From: Pseudomonas triclosanedens
Lineage (GTDB): Bacteria; Pseudomonadota; Gammaproteobacteria; Pseudomonadales; Pseudomonadaceae
DNA length: 64,000 bases
Direction of reading: 5' to 3'
Assembly (NCBI RefSeq): GCF_026686735.1
Contig: NZ_CP113432.1
Span: 4,515,001 to 4,579,000 of the forward strand
The position numbers and the translations under genes were made by a program. This document shows, piece by piece, positions 1 through 7,150 of the stretch. The notes beneath the pieces were generated by a model. It worked only from the letters and a program-made list of their open reading frames with translations, had not been told where the DNA came from and did no database searches. The first letter of the stretch is position 1, and every line of letters starts with the position of its first letter.

Positions 1-102
1 CACCCGAACACTGTAGCCCAGGGTAATCAGGACGGTCGCGACGCCTACCAGGGCGACGCGGAGCGGGCCCGCCTTGCGCGGTTCCGATTGCAGGTTGAGC
101 AT
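1..102 (-). CDS. N-terminal fragment of a small membrane protein, cut by the window edge
   Basis: An ATG on the minus strand at 102 opens a frame that runs to the window edge as 34 codons. The peptide begins MLNLQSEPRKAG and continues into a hydrophobic stretch (about residues 15-31), which looks like a signal anchor or first membrane helix. A GGAG ribosome site lies about 10 bases upstream. It is divergent from the sulfurtransferase gene at 189. Too little is visible to name a family. Confidence 0.5.
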   Translation of the reverse strand, partial: MLNLQSEPRKAGPLRVALVGVATVLITLGYSVRV

Positions 103-188
103 CTTCGCCAACTCCCACCAACAGTAACTTGTTCGCGATACAAGCCTTATGATGCGCCATAACCCCGTCACGACACAGGAATGCGCCC

Positions 189-1043
189 ATGACTCATGCC
201 CGCCTGCTCACCCCCGAGCAACTGGCCGCCCGCCTCGATGACCCGAACCTCGTACTGCTCGACTGCCGCTTCTCACTCGATGACCCCGCCTACGGGGCAC
301 GCAGCTACCAGGAGAACCACATTCCCGGCGCACACTACGCCGACCTCAACCAGGACCTCTCCTCCCCCGTCGTTCCCGGCGTCACCGGGCGTCATCCGCT
401 TCCCGATCCGCAGCAGTTGCTGGAGCGCCTGCGCGGCTGGGGCCTGAAGGCGGAAAGCGAAGTGGTGCTGTACGACGACGGCCCCGGAGCGTTCGCCGCC
501 CGCGCCTGGTGGTTGCTGCTGTGGCTGGGCAAGAGCGAGGGCGTCTACCTGCTCGACGGCGGCCTCGGCGCCTGGCGGGCTGCCGGACTGAGCCTGACCA
601 CTGCCGAGACGCCGCAGCGCCTGGGCGACTTCCAAGGCGAGCCGGACGACAGCCTGCTGATCGACGCCCGCCAACTCCGCGCGCGACTCGGCGAGCCTGA
701 CCTGCCACTCATCGATGCCCGCGGCCTGCCACGCTTCCGTGGCGAAGTGGAGCCCATCGACCCGGTGGCCGGCCACATTCCCGGAGCCCAGTGCGCGGCC
801 TTCACCGACAACCTCGGCAGCGATGGCCGCTTCCTGCGCCCGGAGCACCTGCACCAGCGCTTCGCCAGCCTGCTGCGCGGGCGTCCGGCCGAAGACCTGG
901 TGGCCTACTGCGGCTCCGGCGTCACCGCCTGCCACAACCTGTTCGCCATGAGCCTCGCCGGCTATCCGCTGGGCCGCCTGTACGCCGGGTCCTGGAGCGA
1001 ATGGATCACCGATGCGGAGCGTCCTGTGGCCACCGGCGACTGA
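189..1043 (+). CDS. sseA: 3-mercaptopyruvate/thiosulfate sulfurtransferase (tandem rhodanese)
   Basis: The 284-aa protein has two rhodanese domains (about residues 5-130 and 150-280), the family's usual layout. The second carries the active-site loop CGSGVTA, with catalytic Cys241. This loop is typical of mercaptopyruvate sulfurtransferases (E. coli SseA also has CGSGVTA) rather than thiosulfate-specific rhodaneses, which favour a CRKG loop. It would move sulfane sulfur from 3-mercaptopyruvate to thiol acceptors or cyanide in the cytoplasm. It stands alone, divergent from the partial gene at 1-102. Substrate preference is inferred from the loop only. Confidence 0.9.
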   Translation: MTHARLLTPEQLAARLDDPNLVLLDCRFSLDDPAYGARSYQENHIPGAHYADLNQDLSSPVVPGVTGRHPLPDPQQLLERLRGWGLKAESEVVLYDDGPGAFAARAWWLLLWLGKSEGVYLLDGGLGAWRAAGLSLTTAETPQRLGDFQGEPDDSLLIDARQLRARLGEPDLPLIDARGLPRFRGEVEPIDPVAGHIPGAQCAAFTDNLGSDGRFLRPEHLHQRFASLLRGRPAEDLVAYCGSGVTACHNLFAMSLAGYPLGRLYAGSWSEWITDAERPVATGD

Positions 1044-1147
1044 GCCCACGAAAACCCAAGGTACGTCACACCGGGCGCTTGCGTTCCGATGGATAGGTAG
1101 CCGGGCATGTATCAGACTCATGCCCATTTTTCACAGGAGTGATTGCC

Positions 1148-1801
1148 ATGCCCGCCAACATCCGCCGCACCCTGATCGTAGGCACACTGCTGTGCCTGTG
1201 GGTCGCTTCACCGGCCCAGGCCGCTACGCTCGAAGCCACCCCCTGCGCCATCGTGGATCAGTGGTCCGACCTGTACGGCGACGAGCTGGTGGCCGCGGCT
1301 AACGCCGGCCATGCCACCGCCCAGTACAGCCTCGGCCTGGAATACGACTCCGGCAGCGACGAGTTCGAACAGAGCTACGAGCTGGCCGCACAGTGGTACC
1401 GCAAGGCCGCGGAACAGGGGCACGCCTGCGCCCAATACAACCTGGGCAACGCCTACGACAGCGGCGACGGCGTCGAACAGGACCCGGTAAAGGCCGTGTA
1501 CTGGTACCAGAAGGCCGTCGACCAGGGCGACAAGGACGCCGAGTACAACCTGGCGATCATGTACGAGAACGGAACCGGGGTGACTCGCAGCTACAAGAAG
1601 GCTTTCGCGCTGTATCGCAAGTCTGCCGAACAGGGCGACGCAGACGCGCAGTTCGCCGTGGCCGAAAGCTACGCCAAGGGCCGTGGCGTGGCGAAGAACC
1701 CCGCCCAGGCGCGCATTTGGTACCAACGGGCGGCGGACCAGGGGCATGAGGAAGCCGAGGAGCGACTCTCGGAAATGCCGGAACTGCCGCCCAGCATCTA
1801 A
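1148..1801 (+). CDS. Sel1-repeat (TPR-like) periplasmic protein
   Basis: The 217-aa protein begins with a signal peptide (MPANIRR, a hydrophobic core, then SPAQA, likely cut near residue 25). At least four Sel1-like repeats of about 36 residues follow, with the signature A..WY.KAAEQG.A.AQYNLG. Such repeats form solenoid protein-protein interaction scaffolds. The start at 1148 is preferred over an in-frame GTG at 1139 because AGGAG at 1135-1139 sits at proper distance from 1148 and overlaps 1139. It has no operon partner, and its binding partner cannot be told from sequence. Confidence 0.85.
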   Translation: MPANIRRTLIVGTLLCLWVASPAQAATLEATPCAIVDQWSDLYGDELVAAANAGHATAQYSLGLEYDSGSDEFEQSYELAAQWYRKAAEQGHACAQYNLGNAYDSGDGVEQDPVKAVYWYQKAVDQGDKDAEYNLAIMYENGTGVTRSYKKAFALYRKSAEQGDADAQFAVAESYAKGRGVAKNPAQARIWYQRAADQGHEEAEERLSEMPELPPSI

Positions 1802-1982
1802 TTGCCATACGGAATATGGATTATAGCTACGCCATCAAAACAATTTAAAAACAGTCCTTTACAGCAGATTTGTCGCACTACACTTCAAATCGAGCGGCTA
1901 AGTCCGCTTCCGGCGGGGCCAGGAACATCATTAGAAGCTGCCAAGTCGCCCCGCCCCGCCGGTCACCGAGGACGAGGACGTC

Positions 1983-2462
1983 ATGGGAATTGCCGCCAAC
2001 GACCTGTGCCAGTACGTAATCCGCCCCACCCTGCATTACCTGGAGCGGCACAGCGTCGCAGCGGAAGCGCTGCTGCTGGGGGCAGCAGCCTGTCAGTCGG
2101 CGCTGGGGAGCGCGCTGGAAGACAGTCATGGCCACGGGCTGTATCGCATCGGTGAAAGCCGTCACCAGAGCCTCTGGGACTGCTACCTTGCCTGCGACCC
2201 GGAGCTGGCCAGCCGGGTTCGCGGGCTGGCCAGCCAGCATGCCTTCCTTGGTGCGCCACACCTGGAACTGACCGTAAACCTGCGCTACAGCACAGCCATC
2301 GCCTGGATGATGGTAGAGGCCGAACGCATTCCCCTGCCTCACGCGGACGATCCGCTGGGCCTCGCCCGGGTCTGGCGACGCGTATTCCAGCCCCACGGGC
2401 GCCTGCACGATTTCGTCGATGCGTGGCACAGCTACATCGGCAATCTCAGCCAGGTCGCCTGA
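1983..2462 (+). CDS. Unrecognised 159-aa cytoplasmic protein
   Basis: I do not recognise this protein. It has no signal peptide or membrane helix and looks mainly alpha-helical. The N-terminal third resembles the start of phage-type muramidase-like helical proteins (ANDLCQYVIRPTLHYLERHS, then LLGAAACQSALGS and GLYRIGE), and the C-terminal part is Trp/His-rich. The ATG at 1983 follows a purine-rich GAGGACGAGGA stretch. Codon use and GC are like the neighbours. A phage lysis or tail-associated origin is possible, but no phage genes surround it. Confidence 0.7.
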   Translation: MGIAANDLCQYVIRPTLHYLERHSVAAEALLLGAAACQSALGSALEDSHGHGLYRIGESRHQSLWDCYLACDPELASRVRGLASQHAFLGAPHLELTVNLRYSTAIAWMMVEAERIPLPHADDPLGLARVWRRVFQPHGRLHDFVDAWHSYIGNLSQVA

Positions 2463-2478
2463 ACCATCGAGCCGTGGA

Positions 2479-2492
2479 TGACTGATCGGTCA
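2479..2492. promoter_or_regulatory. Candidate TetR-type operator upstream of fadL
   Basis: TGACTGATCGGTCA is a 14-bp palindrome with one wobble pair, about 150 bp before the FadL-type porin gene. Its size and symmetry suit a TetR-family dimer. The regulator is not identified. Confidence 0.3.
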
Positions 2493-2534
2493 GCTTTTGT
2501 TTACATACAGCGACGAACGGCAAACGCCCCGTGG

Positions 2535-2544
2535 AACGATCGTT
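2535..2544. promoter_or_regulatory. Palindrome AACGATCGTT upstream of fadL
   Basis: This is a perfect 10-bp palindrome in the context GGAACGATCGTTTG. It partly resembles the (G/C)AAAC-N2-4-GTTT(G/C) consensus remembered for the fatty-acid regulator PsrA. Control of a FadL porin by PsrA would make biological sense, but the left half-site is imperfect. Confidence 0.3.
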
Positions 2545-2643
2545 TGAGCTTTGAAGCCCTAGTTAGAGCGCTTTCGTGGTACTACCCAAGACCTGGGAAT
2601 CTTGATAGCGTGCGCGCCGTTAAACACAGGAGTTGCTCTTACA

Positions 2644-3921
2644 ATGAAAACAACATGGCTTAAGACCACGCTCGCACTGACCATTGGCGCCGCCTCTGCC
2701 CAGGCTTTCGCCAACGGCATCGCTATCAACGAGCAAAGCGCCAGCGGCGCCGGTACCGCCTATGCAGGCCGTGCCTCTTCCGCACTCGACGCCAGCACCA
2801 TCTATGGCAACCCGGCAGGTCTGTCCAAGCTCAAGCGCACCGAAATCAGCGGCGGTCTCGCCGTAGTCGATGCCAAGGACGACATCAGCCAGGCCCACAG
2901 TAGCGCCACCGGCAGCAACAAGGGCGACTCCGTACCGCTGGCCGCCGTGCCGTTCGGCTACTTCGCCACCCCGCTGGACGACAAGGTCAGCGTCGGCCTG
3001 GGCATCTACGTGCCCTACGGCATCATCAACGACTATGAAGGTGGCTTCCAGGGCCGTTCCCACGGCTCCTACAGCAAGGTCCAGGTGATCACCGTCCAGC
3101 CGACCATCAGCTACAAGTTCAACGACGTGGTCTCGGTAGGCTTCGGCCCGACCATCAACCGCATCGACGGCAAGCTGGAAAACTACCTGGCCACCACCGG
3201 CGTGGCGGGCGCCAAGCAGGACACCAAGGTCAGCATCAAGGGTGATGACACCGCGGTCGGCTACAACGTCGGCGTGCTGGTCACCCCGACCGACAGCACC
3301 TCGCTGGGTATGACCTACCACTCCAAGGTCGACTACAAGCTGAGCGGCCACACCAACATTTCCGACTCGCCGCTGGGCATGTTCGACTCGCGCATGAACG
3401 CCAAGCTGGACATCACCCTGCCGGAATCCCTGGACATGTCCATCACCCAGAAGCTGGATGACCGCTGGACCGTCTACGGCGGCACCACCTGGACGCGCTG
3501 GAGCCGCCTGCAGGAAATCGAAGTTCGCAACAGCGGCGCGCCGCTGGCCAGCTTCGACACCATTGGCGAAGAGCTGAAATGGCATGACACCTGGTCCGCC
3601 GCCATCGGTACCTCCTACCAGTTCAACGACCAGTGGGTCCTGCGTACCGGTTTCGCCTACGACCCGTCGCCGACCACCAACGAGCACCGTACCGTGCGTA
3701 TCCCGGTTGGCGATCGCAAGATCTTCACCCTGGGTGCCGGTTACTCGCCGAACGCCGACATGACCATCGACGTGGCCTACGCCTACCTGTGGGAAAGCAC
3801 CACCAGCGTGAACCAGCCCGATGGCAAGACCTTCGGCCCGGTCAACCTGCAGCCGGCCTACAGCGCCAAGTACGACAACAGCGCCCACGGCCTGACCGCC
3901 CAGATGACCTATCGCTTCTGA
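2644..3921 (+). CDS. fadL: FadL-family outer-membrane long-chain fatty acid/hydrocarbon porin
   Basis: The 425-aa protein has a signal peptide (MKTTWLKTTLALTIGAASAQAFA) followed by mature N-terminus NGIAINEQSASGAGTAYAG. This resembles the N-terminal hatch segment of FadL/Toluene_X transporters, including the conserved NPAGL motif near residue 58. It ends in YRF, a terminal-Phe beta-barrel signature. It should form a 14-stranded barrel moving hydrophobic substrates across the outer membrane. The start at 2644 has AGGAG at 2628-2632; a longer in-frame start at 2602 would spoil the signal peptide. It is followed by a strong terminator shared with the convergent marR gene. Confidence 0.92.
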   Translation: MKTTWLKTTLALTIGAASAQAFANGIAINEQSASGAGTAYAGRASSALDASTIYGNPAGLSKLKRTEISGGLAVVDAKDDISQAHSSATGSNKGDSVPLAAVPFGYFATPLDDKVSVGLGIYVPYGIINDYEGGFQGRSHGSYSKVQVITVQPTISYKFNDVVSVGFGPTINRIDGKLENYLATTGVAGAKQDTKVSIKGDDTAVGYNVGVLVTPTDSTSLGMTYHSKVDYKLSGHTNISDSPLGMFDSRMNAKLDITLPESLDMSITQKLDDRWTVYGGTTWTRWSRLQEIEVRNSGAPLASFDTIGEELKWHDTWSAAIGTSYQFNDQWVLRTGFAYDPSPTTNEHRTVRIPVGDRKIFTLGAGYSPNADMTIDVAYAYLWESTTSVNQPDGKTFGPVNLQPAYSAKYDNSAHGLTAQMTYRF

Positions 3922-3937
3922 TAGCCGATCTGCGCGA

Positions 3938-3973
3938 CATGAAAAAGCCGAGCCGATGCTCGGCTTTTTCATG
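3938..3973. terminator. Bidirectional intrinsic terminator between fadL and marR
   Basis: A 13-bp perfect stem (GAAAAAGCCGAGC with its complement, loop CGAT) is flanked by A- and T-tracts and ends fadL (+). It overlaps the last codons and stop of marR (-, stop at 3969). Confidence 0.9.
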
Positions 3974-4538
3974 CCTGCTCGTCGGGATCGCGATGTTCCC
4001 GGCAGATCAGATCTCCATCCGCTGGCGCCAGCGCCTCGCCCGTCAGCCCGCAGAGCGCGCCGTCTTCTCCGGGCTGATGGAACCGGCAGGTCCGGCACAG
4101 CCCGAACCCCGGTACATCTTCCTCGCGCTGGATCATGCTCAACAGCTCGCGCAGCAATACCTGCAACTGCGCGCCTCGCTCGCCCATGCGCTCCTCGGCA
4201 CGACGCAGGAAAGCCGGCGGCACCAACGCCTCAACCAGCGCCCGCCCCTCATCCGTCAATTCCAGATGGACACTGCGCCGGTCCAGTGGATCGGGGCGCT
4301 TATCGATCAACCCTTTCGCCTCCAGCGCCTTGAGCGACTGCGACACCGTGCCCTTGGTCAGACCGAGGAAGTCGGTCACACCCAGCGGCGTGTTCGAATA
4401 GCGGTTGCAGCGCGCCAGATAACTCAACGCGCTGAACTGGATCGGCTGCAGATCGGCCATCAGCGGCTGTTCCCTCGCCCAGGCGCGCATCAGGCTGGTC
4501 AGGCGTTCGAGGTAGTCGTACAGCGTCGTATCGGTCAT
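3969..4538 (-). CDS. MarR-family regulator with a C-terminal Cys/His cluster
   Basis: This 189-aa protein has a MarR winged helix (about residues 30-125), including recognition-helix region GLTKGTVSQSLKALEAKGLI and wing DPLDRRSVHLELT. Most MarR proteins end near residue 145. This one carries a 45-residue tail with Cys148, Cys151, Cys163 and Cys179 plus His154 and His182, arranged as CxxC...C...C. That suggests a metal, Fe-S or thiol-redox sensor. It is divergent from the CPVC-protein operon at 4651, and palindromic sites lie in the shared 112-bp gap, so autoregulation and control of that operon are likely. Confidence 0.88.
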   Translation of the reverse strand: MTDTTLYDYLERLTSLMRAWAREQPLMADLQPIQFSALSYLARCNRYSNTPLGVTDFLGLTKGTVSQSLKALEAKGLIDKRPDPLDRRSVHLELTDEGRALVEALVPPAFLRRAEERMGERGAQLQVLLRELLSMIQREEDVPGFGLCRTCRFHQPGEDGALCGLTGEALAPADGDLICREHRDPDEQA

Positions 4539-4555
4539 GGGTAATCCTCCCGATA

Positions 4556-4567
4556 GATAGTATCGAT
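4556..4567. promoter_or_regulatory. Candidate marR-proximal operator half (GATAGTATCGAT)
   Basis: The site contains GATAgTATC and the same TATCGAT core as the palindrome at 4615-4629. It lies just upstream of the marR ribosome site, where binding would give autorepression. Confidence 0.35.
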
Positions 4568-4614
4568 CAAAAACCAGATTGACAGAAGTGCAACCGCGCG
4601 AGCAGACTGAAACG

Positions 4615-4629
4615 GTATCGATTCGATAC
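4615..4629. promoter_or_regulatory. Candidate MarR operator (GTATCGATTCGATAC)
   Basis: This is a perfect 7-1-7 inverted repeat, 22 bp upstream of the CPVC-protein start and facing the divergent MarR gene. Its size suits one MarR dimer. Confidence 0.55.
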
Positions 4630-4650
4630 TTAAATCACAAGGAGATCACC

Positions 4651-4881
4651 ATGAGCAAAGCCACCTACTACCACGCCGGCTGCCCTGTCTGCGTGGAAGC
4701 CGAACGCGCCCTGCTGCCGTTGCTCGATAGCACTCTGAAAGTCGAAGTGGTGCATCTGGGCGAACAATCGCCACGCATTGCCGAAGCCAAGGCGGCCGGC
4801 GTTCGCTCGGTTCCCGCGCTGGTCGTCGATGGCCAGGTGCTGCACCTGAACTTTGGCGCCGCGATCGGCGACCTGCAGTAA
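4651..4881 (+). CDS. Thioredoxin/glutaredoxin-like mini-protein with a CPVC motif
   Basis: At 76 aa, this protein is essentially one thioredoxin-fold minimal unit. It has strand MSKATYYHAG, active site CPVC at residues 11-14 followed by a helix, then VPALVVDGQVLHLN with the cis-proline that abuts the active site in this fold. It is likely a dithiol oxidoreductase or thiol carrier in the cytoplasm (no signal peptide). AAGGAG precedes the ATG ideally. It leads a tight operon with the DUF2024 gene (10-bp gap) and rof. Its position opposite a Cys-rich MarR hints at redox-linked control. Confidence 0.82.
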   Translation: MSKATYYHAGCPVCVEAERALLPLLDSTLKVEVVHLGEQSPRIAEAKAAGVRSVPALVVDGQVLHLNFGAAIGDLQ

Positions 4882-4891
4882 GGAGGACTCC

Positions 4892-5146
4892 ATGCAGGTC
4901 CGCGTCTACGACACCCACGTGCGCACCCAGGACGGCCGCTACCTGCACTTCGACGTGCTGGTCGAGCCAGCCGATGCCGACCAGGCCCCGGCGTATACCC
5001 TGCGCTGGCTGGAAGCGCGCGGCATACGCGCCCAGGACATACAGCAGAGCCGTTGCGACTTCTGCCACAGCGAGTTCGCCTCGCCGCCGGTGGAGGAGGC
5101 GCTGCGCCAGCAGGGCTACGCCATCATCGAACTGCAAGGCCACTGA
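4892..5146 (+). CDS. DUF2024 family protein
   Basis: The 84-aa product matches DUF2024 in its start (MQVRVYDTHVRTQDGRYLHF) and its central Cys-containing helix (RCDFCHSE), which gives a CxxC pair at residues 56-59. The fold is small and cytoplasmic, and its function is unknown. AAGGAGG lies immediately before the ATG at 4892. It sits between the CPVC protein and rof and is probably co-transcribed. The CxxC pair is notable next to a thioredoxin-like partner, but a thiol exchange is only a guess. Confidence 0.82.
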   Translation: MQVRVYDTHVRTQDGRYLHFDVLVEPADADQAPAYTLRWLEARGIRAQDIQQSRCDFCHSEFASPPVEEALRQQGYAIIELQGH

Positions 5147-5150
5147 CGGC

Positions 5151-5444
5151 ATGGCTGCCTACCATCCACTGCAGTGCGATCTCCACGACTATCTGGAGAT
5201 CGCCTGCCTCCACCGCTACTGGCTGCGCATCGAACTGCGCGACGGACTGACGTTCGACGCACAGGCATTCACCACCCACACCCGACGCGACGCCGATGGG
5301 CAACAGGAGGAATATCTGGAGGTTCGCGTGGACGACGCCAGCCGGGAACTCCGGCTGGATCGTCTGCATGCGGTCACGCCGCTGGAAACAACGGCGCAGT
5401 TCGGCAGGAAAGTGCTCTACCCGCTCGACGGCCTCACCACATGA
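5151..5444 (+). CDS. rof: Rho-binding antiterminator (Rof/YaeO family)
   Basis: The 97-aa protein resembles E. coli Rof from end to end: YHPLQCDLHDYLEIACLHRY at the start (E. coli YQPINCDDYDNLELACQHH, from memory), then ELRDG and RELRLDRLHAVTPLE. Rof binds the primary RNA-binding site of Rho and blocks Rho-dependent termination. It starts 4 bp after the DUF2024 stop, so it is the third gene of the operon. Its 3' end overlaps the convergent DUF2058 gene by 11 bp. Placement under a MarR-controlled promoter would link a chemical or redox signal to Rho activity. Confidence 0.85.
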   Translation: MAAYHPLQCDLHDYLEIACLHRYWLRIELRDGLTFDAQAFTTHTRRDADGQQEEYLEVRVDDASRELRLDRLHAVTPLETTAQFGRKVLYPLDGLTT

Positions 5445-5973
5445 GGTCGTCGGGCACCACGTAATCCTTGTACGGGTCGTCCTCGTCCGGCTCGCCGCTC
5501 GGCTCATTGAGCAGGACCACCCGGCGCTCGTCACGCTCCTGGATGCGCAGCGCGGCGTCGCGCGGCACGATCTCGTAACGACCGTCGTAGCTGACGATGG
5601 CCAGGCTGCCGCGGCTGAGCTTGTCGCGAATCAGATCGTTGACGGCGATGCGCTTGACCTTCTTGGCATCGACGAAGTTGTAGTAATCGTCGGACTCCAG
5701 CTTCGGCAAGCGGGTACCTTCGATCAACTGCTTGATCTGCGCCGCCCTGGCCTTTTTCTCGGCCTTTTCCTGTTGCTGACGGTTCAGTTCCTGATCGCGA
5801 GCCTGCTTTTCAGCCTGCGCCTGCAAGGCCGCCTGCCGCTGGCTGTCATCCTTCTGCACCTGGTTCTTGTGCTCCAGGCGCTGCTGCTTCTGCTTCTGCT
5901 TGCCGGCCTGCTTGGCCTGCTTCTCGCTGACCAGCCCGGCTTTCAGCAACTGGTCACGTAACGACATGCTCAT
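5434..5973 (-). CDS. DUF2058 family protein (YaiL-like)
   Basis: The 179-aa protein begins MSMSLRDQLLKAGLVSEKQA, followed by a long Lys/Gln/Glu-rich helix (residues 15-90, probable coiled coil and nucleic-acid binding). A compact C-terminal domain follows, with KRIAVNDLIRDKLSRG and YEIVPRDAALRIQERD. This layout is DUF2058, of unknown function and described as nucleoprotein-like. The start at 5973 has GAGAG upstream; an extension to 6108 lacks family similarity. In P. aeruginosa a DUF2058 gene also neighbours lpxO2, as I recall. Confidence 0.85.
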   Translation of the reverse strand: MSMSLRDQLLKAGLVSEKQAKQAGKQKQKQQRLEHKNQVQKDDSQRQAALQAQAEKQARDQELNRQQQEKAEKKARAAQIKQLIEGTRLPKLESDDYYNFVDAKKVKRIAVNDLIRDKLSRGSLAIVSYDGRYEIVPRDAALRIQERDERRVVLLNEPSGEPDEDDPYKDYVVPDDLMW

Positions 5974-6123
5974 TCGATAAGACTCTCGACAGCCCTTGAT
6001 TGACGCGGGACAAATTTCCTGATGGGCACAAGGCTCCGCACTCGCCCCCACGGGGGTATAATCCTCGGGCCTGTGCCGGCGCTGCGCAAGTGCCCGGCTC
6101 GATTTCACTCATCCAGGGCCCCC

Positions 6124-7056
6124 ATGATCAAGCTCATCGTCTTCGCGATCCTTGCCATCTTCCTCATGGCCATCCTCTATGTACACCTGCGCGGCAAGGT
6201 TCGCCTGCCGTTCCTGCGCCAGGTCGTGAACCACTCCGCCTGGTTCGCTCCGTACAACTCGCTGATGTACCTGAACTCCAGCGTGCCGTCCAAGCCCTAC
6301 CTGGACCGCGAGCGCTTCCCGGAACTGGACAAGCTGCGCGACAACTGGGAAATGATCCGCGAGGAAGCCGAGAAGCTGTTCGACGAAGGCTACATTCGCG
6401 ACGCCCTGAACAACAACGAAGCCGGCTTCGGCTCCTTCTTCAAGAAGGGCTGGACGCGCTTCTACCTCACCTGGTACGACGGCCCCCTGCCCTCCGCCCA
6501 ACAGCTCTGCCCCAAGACCGTCGAACTGGTCAGCAGCATTCCCAACGTCAAGGGCGCAATGTTCACCCGCCTGCCGCCGCACAGCCACCTGAACAAACAC
6601 CGCGACCCCTACGCAGGTTCGCTGCGCTATCACCTGGGCCTGGCCACACCGAATTCGGACGAGTGCCGCATCTTCGTCGACGGCCAGCCCTATGCCTGGC
6701 GCGACGGCCAGGACGTGATGTTCGATGAAACCTTCGTGCACTGGGTGAAGAACGAAACCGACGAATCGCGCCTGATCCTCTTCTGCGACATCGAGCGTCC
6801 GCTCAAGTCGCCGCTGCTGACCCGCATCAACCGCAGCGTAAGCGCCTTCCTCGGCCGCGCCACCGCCCCGCAGAACGTCGAAGGCGAGCGCGTTGGCGGC
6901 ATCAACCAGGCCTACTCGGTGCTGATCCGTCTCGGCAATGCCATAGGCAGCAAAGTGAAGGTGTTCAAGCGCCGCTATCCCAAGGCCTACCGTATCGGCC
7001 GCCCGATCCTGGCGGTACTGCTGCTGGTAGTGATTCTGCGCTGGCTGTTCGGCTGA
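6124..7056 (+). CDS. lpxO: Lipid A hydroxylase, aspartyl/asparaginyl beta-hydroxylase family (LpxO2-like)
   Basis: The 310-aa protein has an N-terminal membrane helix (residues 3-20), a cytoplasmic Fe(II)/2-oxoglutarate dioxygenase domain with PPHSHLNKHRDP (153-162) and FVHWVKN (His206), and a second hydrophobic C-terminal helix (about 289-308). This is the LpxO layout: inner-membrane hydroxylation of the secondary laurate chains of lipid A. It lies just before the position where mazG and relA follow in P. aeruginosa, where the paralogue is called LpxO2, hence the assignment. It is monocistronic, with a strong terminator 11 bp after the stop. Confidence 0.88.
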   Translation: MIKLIVFAILAIFLMAILYVHLRGKVRLPFLRQVVNHSAWFAPYNSLMYLNSSVPSKPYLDRERFPELDKLRDNWEMIREEAEKLFDEGYIRDALNNNEAGFGSFFKKGWTRFYLTWYDGPLPSAQQLCPKTVELVSSIPNVKGAMFTRLPPHSHLNKHRDPYAGSLRYHLGLATPNSDECRIFVDGQPYAWRDGQDVMFDETFVHWVKNETDESRLILFCDIERPLKSPLLTRINRSVSAFLGRATAPQNVEGERVGGINQAYSVLIRLGNAIGSKVKVFKRRYPKAYRIGRPILAVLLLVVILRWLFG

Positions 7057-7067
7057 ACCCCACGCAC

Positions 7068-7097
7068 GAAAAAAGGCGCCGCACGGCGCCTTTTTTC
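7068..7097. terminator. Intrinsic terminator after lpxO
   Basis: The stem GAAAAAAGGCGCC with its exact complement has loop GCAC, is T-rich on the + strand and A-rich on the other. It can serve both lpxO (+) and the convergent autotransporter gene (-). Confidence 0.92.
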
Positions 7098-7150
7098 ATT
7101 TCCGATCCGGCGATTGCAGCGCGTCGAAACGTGCGACGCGCCGCCCGGCC

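Noticed and set aside
2478..2663. A 61-aa plus-strand frame just before fadL
   Set aside because: It overlaps candidate operators and the fadL ribosome site, has no Shine-Dalgarno and shows no family features.
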